Assembly: GCA_029863245.1 (NCBI GenBank)
Contig: JAOTVV010000011.1
Span: 1 to 64,000 of the forward strand
DNA length: 64,000 bases
DNA from: Gemmatimonadota bacterium
GTDB lineage: Bacteria > Gemmatimonadota > Gemmatimonadetes > Gemmatimonadales > GWC2-71-9
Direction: 5' to 3'
Positions 58,992-64,000 of this stretch are shown one piece after another; within the stretch, counting starts at the first letter, position 1; each line of letters opens with the position of its first letter. The translations under genes and the position numbers were made by a program. The notes under the pieces were generated by a model that had not been told where the DNA came from, searched no databases, and saw only the letters and a program-made list of their open reading frames with translations.

Positions 58992-59479
58992 CCGCGCACC
59001 CGGACGTCCAGCCAGCGCCGGAATACGATCAGGATCGTGACTCCCACTGCCGCCGTTGTGAGCGCCTTGAGAGGCGACCACCACAGCAGTTGCCACGCCA
59101 ACGCCGAATCGGTCATATGTCGGCCCGCCACGAGCACGAGGGCGTCGCGGAGCCACGTCCCGGCCAGGAAGAAGCCACCACTCACCAACAGGCTCTCGGC
59201 AAAGAACACTGCCTTGCCCCACGCCGCGAGGTACCCCACGCAGCTGTGAGCCAGCGCGCCCGCCCCGAAAGCGACCGGCGTCAGCGAGTCCGCCAAGATT
59301 CCCACCACGAAACCCGCGATGGCCCCCTCACCCGGCCGCGCCTGAATCGCGAACACCAGCAGCGCGAGGAGCAGCAGGTCCGGCGCGAACCGCACATCCC
59401 CGAGAAACGGGCGCAGGACAAAATGGAGCGTCACGAGCACGAGAAGGACGGTGATTTGGCGAGCGCGAACTTGGCTCAT
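58988..59479 (-). CDS. mreD: Rod-shape determining protein MreD
   Basis: A 163-residue inner-membrane protein with about five hydrophobic helices and few loops, including LLLALLVFAIQARPGEGAIAGFVVG, of the MreD family. It bridges MreC and the RodA/PBP2 pair. Sequence conservation is low in this family; the call leans on its place between mreC and mrdA with 4-nt overlaps both sides. Note: segment quoted spans residues ~33-57 and is truncated in family alignments. Confidence 0.88.
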   Translation of the reverse strand: MSQVRARQITVLLVLVTLHFVLRPFLGDVRFAPDLLLLALLVFAIQARPGEGAIAGFVVGILADSLTPVAFGAGALAHSCVGYLAAWGKAVFFAESLLVSGGFFLAGTWLRDALVLVAGRHMTDSALAWQLLWWSPLKALTTAAVGVTILIVFRRWLDVRVRG

Positions 59480-60330
59480 GACCCGATCACCGTATCGCTG
59501 AAGGCCTCACGCAGATCGACGGCCGGTCCGACCAGCACGACGACATGAGAGATCGAGGCCGGGTGCACGGCGGGACGCACAACGTAGGTCCGCGACCACC
59601 CCACCTCTTCCTCGCCCACGGCGACGATCGTGCCTATCGGGATGCCGCGCGGATACACGCCCTGCCCACCACCCTGCCCCGAGGTGTAGATGACGGTGCC
59701 CGGCGGCACGTCTTGCTGGTAGGGGACCCCACGCAGCTCGAGCATCGGCGTGCCCGGTCCCTCGCTGCCGCGGGGTGCCACGATCCCAAACACCGAGCCG
59801 TTGAGCGCCATGCCGCTCACGCGGAAGTCCGGGTGAGTCCACAGCAACGCCACCGAGTGATGGGCGGACGCACGCTGTACCACGCCGACCAGTCCCCCTG
59901 GGGCGACGACCGGTGCCGCGGCACGCACGCCGTCATCACGCCCGGCCGACAAGACGACCATGAGGCCGCTCGTTGGCAACGCCTGATGGAGAACTTCCGC
60001 CGACACATGACGGCTCCGGAGTCGCGATGACAGCCCGAGGATCCTGCGGAGCTCCTCGTTCTCCTGTTTCAGACCCGATGTCTGGAGCGCCAGAAGGAGG
60101 GTGGAGTCGCGTGCAGCTGCCTGCTGCACGTACCGGCCACGAGACGCCCGGACCACTTCGGCCTGACGCTGCACGAACAGGAAAGGCGCGAGCACGGTGC
60201 GCGTGATGCCGGCCGCCACGGCGTCCTGAATCACCGGTGGCGACATGCGCGCCGCCACCGCCAACACGAGACAGACGACGAATGCGAGGGTGTCGCGACG
60301 TGACGAGTATGATTCCGGCGCGAAGATCAC
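59476..60330 (-). CDS. mreC: Rod-shape determining protein MreC
   Basis: A 284-residue periplasmic elongasome scaffold. One N-terminal helix (FVVCLVLAVAARM), a coiled coil (~55-95, ENEELRRILGL) and two beta-barrel domains with VIYTSGQGGGQGVYPRGIPIG are the family pattern. It starts 8 nt after mreB on the same strand and overlaps mreD by 4 nt. Confidence 0.93.
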   Translation of the reverse strand: MIFAPESYSSRRDTLAFVVCLVLAVAARMSPPVIQDAVAAGITRTVLAPFLFVQRQAEVVRASRGRYVQQAAARDSTLLLALQTSGLKQENEELRRILGLSSRLRSRHVSAEVLHQALPTSGLMVVLSAGRDDGVRAAAPVVAPGGLVGVVQRASAHHSVALLWTHPDFRVSGMALNGSVFGIVAPRGSEGPGTPMLELRGVPYQQDVPPGTVIYTSGQGGGQGVYPRGIPIGTIVAVGEEEVGWSRTYVVRPAVHPASISHVVVLVGPAVDLREAFSDTVIGS

Positions 60331-60337
60331 GAGCCGC

Positions 60338-61381
60338 CTATGTCGTGAGGACCGAGCGGTACCTCTCGGGATCCTCCAGTATCCGTCCCGTCCCCCGGAC
60401 CACGCACGTCAACGGATCCTCGTCCACCCGCACCGGAAGGCCGGTTTCCTGAGAGACCAGAGCGTCCAGACCGCGGATCAACGAGCCACCGCCCGCCATC
60501 ACGATACCGCGATCCACGATATCGCTGGCCAGCTCCGGAGGAGTGATCTCGAGGGCGCGGCGCACGGCGTCGATGATCTGCTGGATGGGCTCCTGCATGG
60601 CCTCGCGGATTTCACTCGAATGGACGCGCACGACCTTGGGAATCCCGGAAACCAGGTCCCGGCCCTTCGCCTCCATTTCCTTCTCGTCCTTCATCGGCAC
60701 CGCGCTGCCGATCTGGATCTTGATGGCTTCAGCCGTGGGCTCGCCGATCAACAGATTGTAGTTCTTGCGCATGAACTGCACGATGGATTGATCCATCTCG
60801 TCGCCACCGGTCCGGATCGAGGTGTCGCTCACGATCCCTGACAGCGCAATCACGGCGATCTCGGTCGTGCCCCCACCGATATCGATGGCCATGTTTCCCG
60901 TCGGCGTCTCCACTGGGAGCCCCACGCCGATCGCCGCTGCCATCGGCTCGGCGACCATGTAGACCTCTTTTGCGCCGGCCGAGTGCGCGCTGTCGCGGAC
61001 GGCACGCTTCTCCACTTCCGTGATACCGCTTGGAACGCACACGATCACGCGGGGCTTCACACGGAAGAAGTGCTTCTGGATGATCGTCGACAAGAAGTAG
61101 CGCAACATCTTCTCGGTGACGTCGAAGTCGGCGATAACCCCGTCCTTCAACGGACGCACCGCCAGGATACTCTCCGGCGTCCTCCCGAGCATGCGCTTGG
61201 CCTCGAGCCCGATGCCCTTGACCTTGCCCGTCGCCTTCTCGATGGCCACGACCGAGGGCTCGTTGAGGACGATCCCCTCCCCGCGGACATAGATCAGCGT
61301 ATTGGACGTACCGAGATCGACCGCGATCTCGTTCGCCGGCAGGATACTCCCGAGACGCAACTTGCTCCAGTTGATCGACAT
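60338..61381 (-). CDS. mreB: Actin-like rod-shape protein MreB
   Basis: A 347-residue bacterial actin organising side-wall synthesis. ATP-binding segments: AVDLGTSNTLIYV (phosphate 1), MAIDIGGGTTEIAV (phosphate 2) and MAGGGSLIRGLD (adenosine). The ATG at 61381 is the family-typical start (MSINWSKL...EIAVDLGT); an upstream GTG at 61408 would add nine residues. The promoter and a hairpin lie in the 136-nt gap after ald. Confidence 0.95.
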   Translation of the reverse strand: MSINWSKLRLGSILPANEIAVDLGTSNTLIYVRGEGIVLNEPSVVAIEKATGKVKGIGLEAKRMLGRTPESILAVRPLKDGVIADFDVTEKMLRYFLSTIIQKHFFRVKPRVIVCVPSGITEVEKRAVRDSAHSAGAKEVYMVAEPMAAAIGVGLPVETPTGNMAIDIGGGTTEIAVIALSGIVSDTSIRTGGDEMDQSIVQFMRKNYNLLIGEPTAEAIKIQIGSAVPMKDEKEMEAKGRDLVSGIPKVVRVHSSEIREAMQEPIQQIIDAVRRALEITPPELASDIVDRGIVMAGGGSLIRGLDALVSQETGLPVRVDEDPLTCVVRGTGRILEDPERYRSVLTT

Positions 61382-61417
61382 CTTTCGACGGGTCAGGGAT
61401 CGGGGCACCCATAACCA

Positions 61418-61447
61418 AGGGCGCCTTTGGTTTTCCAGAAGCGCCCT
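61418..61447 (-). terminator. Hairpin in the ald-mreB gap
   Basis: On the minus strand AGGGCGC pairs with GCGCCCT, with an inner TGG-AAAA-CCA, followed by TTGGTTAT. It may end the ald transcript. Because a predicted promoter lies just upstream, it could instead be a structured mreB leader. Confidence 0.4.
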
Positions 61448-61476
61448 AAGTTAACGGCAAGCGTAAGTGAAAGCAA
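61448..61476 (-). promoter_or_regulatory. Candidate mreB promoter
   Basis: TTGCTT (61476-61471), a 17-nt spacer and TAACTT (61453-61448) lie on the minus strand between ald and mreB. The -10 and spacing equal those before truA and dusB, though here about 60 nt of leader would precede mreB. Confidence 0.45.
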
Positions 61477-61517
61477 CCTCTGAACTTACCCGCCATACAC
61501 CCGGGCGGCGAGGGGCC

Positions 61518-62630
61518 TCAGACCAACGTGTTCGGATCGCTCAGCTCGAGGCCAAACGCCTCGGCGACTCCGGGATACACCACCTTGCCCTCGATCACAT
61601 TGAGGCCCAGAAACAGCGATCGATCGGCCTTACAGGCCTGGCGCCAGCCGGTCTTGGCCAGTTTGGCCGCATACGTGAAGGTGGCATTGGTGAGCGCCAG
61701 CGTGGAGGTTCGGGGCACTCCACCGGGCATGTTGGCCACGCCGTAGTGCACGACCTCTTCCACGATGTAGACCGGATCGTCGTGGGTGGTCGGCTTGATC
61801 GTCTCGACACACCCGCCCTGGTCGACCGCCACATCGACCACAACGGCGCCCTTCTTCATGTGCCTCAGGTCGGCCTTCGTCACGAGGCTAGGTGCCTTCG
61901 CACCTGGCACCAAGACGGCGCCGATCAGCAGATCCGCCGTGGCCAGCAGCTCCAGCAGGTTGTGTCGGTTGGAGTACACCAGGTCGACGTTCGCCGGCAT
62001 CACGTCAGACAGGTAGCGCAGACGCTCCAATGACAGGTCGAGGACCGTGACGTGGGCCCCGAGCCCGGCCGCCATCTTGGCGGCGTTGGTGCCGACCACA
62101 CCACCCCCGATAATGACCACCTCCGCCGGCAACACCCCCGGCACACCCCCGAGCAAGATCCCGCGCCCGCCGTAGTAGCGCTCCAAGTACTTGGCCCCTT
62201 CCTGAACCGCCATGCGTCCCGCGACCTCGCTCATCGGGGTGAGCAAAGGCAGCTCACCCGAGGGGAGCTGAACGGTCTCGTACGCGATCGCCACGCACTT
62301 CGATTTCATCACCGCCCGAGTCAGCGGTTCGCTGGCGGCGAAGTGGAAATACGTGAAGATCACCTGCCCGCTCCGCATGAGCGGCCATTCCGGCTCGATG
62401 GGTTCCTTGACCTTTATGATCATCTCGGCCTTGGCCCACACGTCCTTCGCCGTCGATACGATCGTGGCACCGACGTTCTGGTACACATCGTCGGCAAACC
62501 CACTCCCCTCCCCCGCTCCCCGCTCCACGAGCACGGTATGTCCCTGTGTCTTCAGCGCCTCCGCTCCTGCCGGAACGAGGGCAACGCGGTTCTCGGCGGT
62601 CTTGATCTCCTTCGGAACACCTATGATCAT
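61518..62630 (-). CDS. ald: Alanine dehydrogenase
   Basis: NAD-dependent interconversion of alanine with pyruvate and ammonia. [18 protein letters not shown], the active-site [10 protein letters not shown] (His96 region) and the NAD fold [12 protein letters not shown] (~residues 173-184) are seen. 370 residues, normal. It lies 31 nt after the M16 peptidase gene. Confidence 0.95.
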   Translation of the reverse strand: MIIGVPKEIKTAENRVALVPAGAEALKTQGHTVLVERGAGEGSGFADDVYQNVGATIVSTAKDVWAKAEMIIKVKEPIEPEWPLMRSGQVIFTYFHFAASEPLTRAVMKSKCVAIAYETVQLPSGELPLLTPMSEVAGRMAVQEGAKYLERYYGGRGILLGGVPGVLPAEVVIIGGGVVGTNAAKMAAGLGAHVTVLDLSLERLRYLSDVMPANVDLVYSNRHNLLELLATADLLIGAVLVPGAKAPSLVTKADLRHMKKGAVVVDVAVDQGGCVETIKPTTHDDPVYIVEEVVHYGVANMPGGVPRTSTLALTNATFTYAAKLAKTGWRQACKADRSLFLGLNVIEGKVVYPGVAEAFGLELSDPNTLV

Positions 62631-62661
62631 CGGAACCTCGACGAAATGAAGGTGACGGTGC

Positions 62662-63912
62662 CTAGTTCGGCCCGAGCCAGACCTGTGTCTGTCGCTCCGG
62701 GTCGAAGAACTCCGCCGCTACCCCTGCAGCCCCCTCCGGACCGACCGCGTCGATATCGGCCAAGATCTGGTCGATGGTTCGATACGGCTCCCGATAGAGC
62801 TCCACTGTCGCCAGCCGATGCATCCGCGCAGTCGGGCTCTCCAGGGACAGCGTCACCTGCCCTTTGAGCTGTCGCTTGGCGTCGGCGAGATCGTCGGGTG
62901 AAAGGCCGTCGGACGCCAACACACGCAGCTCGTCCAAAATGACGTCAACGGCCTGGGTGGCCGTGGACGGATGGGTGCCTACATACACGCCGGTCACACC
63001 AACGTCGTGGTAAAAGGATTGGTGCGTGTGCACCGCATACGCTAGCCCCAGCTCTTCGCGCACGCGCTGGAACAGGCGGCTGGACATCCCCCCACCCAAC
63101 ACCGTGTTGAGAGCCACCAACGCCTCGCGCCGCCGATCACGGTACCCGAAGGTGTCGGTCCCGAGAACGATGTGCGTCTGTGCGAGGTCGCGCCCCACCC
63201 GCATGGTGGTTCGCACGGCCGGGGGCGCCGGGGCCACCGCCGGTGGCTCCGGACCGGCCTCGGACGTGAACCATCCGCATTTCGCCACCAGTTTGAGCAA
63301 CAGGTCGTGGTTCAAAATGCCCGTCGCCGCGATGATCACGTGACGTGGATGGTAGGCCCGACCATGCAATGCTCGCAGATCCTCGGTACTGAGCGCCGAC
63401 ACCGTGTCGCGCGTGCCGAGAATGGAGTAGCCGTACGGGTGGTCGGGCCAGAGTGTCCGGGCATGGAGCTCGAATACCAGGTCGTCCGGCGTGTCCTCGA
63501 CCATGCTGATCTCCTCGAGCACCACGTTGCGCTCGAGTTCGAGATCGGCCGGGCGAAGGGACGGCCGGCGAACCAGGTCGGTGAGGACGTCGAGTGCGCG
63601 TGGGAGGTCCTCGTCGAGCACTCTCGCCTGAAAGGCGGTGTACTCTCGCGCCGTGAACGCGTCCAGCGAGCCCCCGCGACCTTCCAGCTCGAGGGCGATC
63701 TCCCGAGCGGTCCGCCGCTCGGTTCCCTTGAACACCATATGCTCAAGGAGATGCGAAACGCCCATGAGGCTGGACGCCTCATGGGCGGATGCCGAACGGA
63801 CCCAGATTCCCACCACGACCGACCGTACTCCGGGAAGCGCCTCGGAGAGCACGGTGACCCCGTTGTCGCCTTCCGTGCGGTAGAGACGCTCGTCTAGCTT
63901 GACCGTCTGCAT
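62662..63912 (-). CDS. M16-family zinc metallopeptidase (processing-peptidase-like)
   Basis: A 416-residue single-chain M16 peptidase. The inverted zinc motif HxxEH is in SHLLEHMVFKGT, with the third ligand Glu in the ELERNVVLEEI helix. The C-terminal M16_C domain has LGGGMSSRLFQRVREELGLAY. These enzymes degrade small peptides; the substrate is unknown. It starts 10 nt after pnp, an arrangement common in bacteria. Confidence 0.92.
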   Translation of the reverse strand: MQTVKLDERLYRTEGDNGVTVLSEALPGVRSVVVGIWVRSASAHEASSLMGVSHLLEHMVFKGTERRTAREIALELEGRGGSLDAFTAREYTAFQARVLDEDLPRALDVLTDLVRRPSLRPADLELERNVVLEEISMVEDTPDDLVFELHARTLWPDHPYGYSILGTRDTVSALSTEDLRALHGRAYHPRHVIIAATGILNHDLLLKLVAKCGWFTSEAGPEPPAVAPAPPAVRTTMRVGRDLAQTHIVLGTDTFGYRDRRREALVALNTVLGGGMSSRLFQRVREELGLAYAVHTHQSFYHDVGVTGVYVGTHPSTATQAVDVILDELRVLASDGLSPDDLADAKRQLKGQVTLSLESPTARMHRLATVELYREPYRTIDQILADIDAVGPEGAAGVAAEFFDPERQTQVWLGPN

Positions 63913-63922
63913 GGACGGGCGG

Positions 63923-64000
63923 TCAGGAGCGGGAGCGGGATCGCCTTGGCTCCTCCTCGGGAGCGTCCGCCGGTTTCTCCAGCAGCGCCTTGCGCGACAG
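63923..64000 (-). CDS. pnp: Polyribonucleotide nucleotidyltransferase, C-terminal fragment
   Basis: Only the last 25 codons are in the window, running off its right edge. They read LSRKALLEKPADAPEEEP and end in an Arg/Ser tail at the TGA 63925-63923. LSRKALL is the end of the S1 RNA-binding domain of PNPase, and pnp usually precedes this M16 gene. Too short for certainty. Confidence 0.7.
   Translation of the reverse strand: MSRKALLEKPADAPEEEPRRSRSRS

Overview
The window is 64 kb of high-GC, gene-dense bacterial chromosome. No rRNA or tRNA gene was found to place it. Lipoprotein signals, a beta-barrel candidate, MreBCD/PBP2/RodA, an HtrA protease, LexA, a one-piece tmRNA and a eukaryote/archaeon-type ProRS indicate a diderm bacterium outside the Proteobacteria. 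Overall content and order look most like Gemmatimonadota, which is an inference from recall and not a search result.

Layout. Positions 1-2100 are accessory: two small lipoprotein genes, a possible decayed lipoprotein leader, a doubtful zinc-ribbon ORF and diverged repeats in long spacers. From 2379 to 24724 nineteen minus-strand genes run almost without gaps, mostly with 4-bp stop/start overlaps. In transcription order they are aspS, phoH, a PgpH-type HD hydrolase, ybeY, two CBS-domain membrane proteins, DUF502, mgtE, a meaB-type GTPase, a B12-dependent acyl-CoA mutase large subunit, a bacterial eRF1-like protein, the mutase B12 subunit, a biotin-dependent acyl-CoA carboxylase carboxyltransferase, a large subtilase, a split AtuA protein, an enoyl-CoA hydratase, a lipoprotein and a GNAT acetyltransferase.

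Positions 25034-27009 hold a putative outer-membrane protein and rlmN (plus). Positions 26944-31873 (minus) hold a HEAT-repeat protein, an HD-GYP protein, folB, folK, yqeK and a LytR_C protein. The plus-strand block 32180-44874 runs lexA, truA, a transaldolase-like aldolase, htrA, purB, purC, psd, pssA, a lipoprotein, a zinc-finger protein, purF and ppdK. Then come tmRNA, larB and dusB (minus) and a ptsN-like gene (plus). The last stretch, 48051-64000 (minus), reads pnp (3' end), an M16 peptidase, ald, mreB, mreC, mreD, mrdA, rodA, accD, folC, hisS, proS, lysA and guaA.

Most interesting. The mutase at 12267-13913 would be called methylmalonyl-CoA mutase by similarity, but its two substrate-carboxylate positions read Phe78 and Gln196, the isobutyryl-CoA mutase pattern, not Tyr/Arg. 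It sits with MeaB, its B12 subunit, a methylcrotonyl/geranyl-type carboxylase subunit, an AtuA homologue and an enoyl-CoA hydratase, so the operon looks like a branched acyl-CoA pathway, oddly interrupted by an eRF1-like gene. Other notable signals: a lexA promoter carrying direct ATTC/GTTC-N7 repeats like alphaproteobacterial SOS boxes; two predicted leaderless promoters (truA, dusB) of the same design; a probable CTG start for folC; and an undescribed N-terminal domain shared by the adjacent HEAT and HD-GYP proteins.
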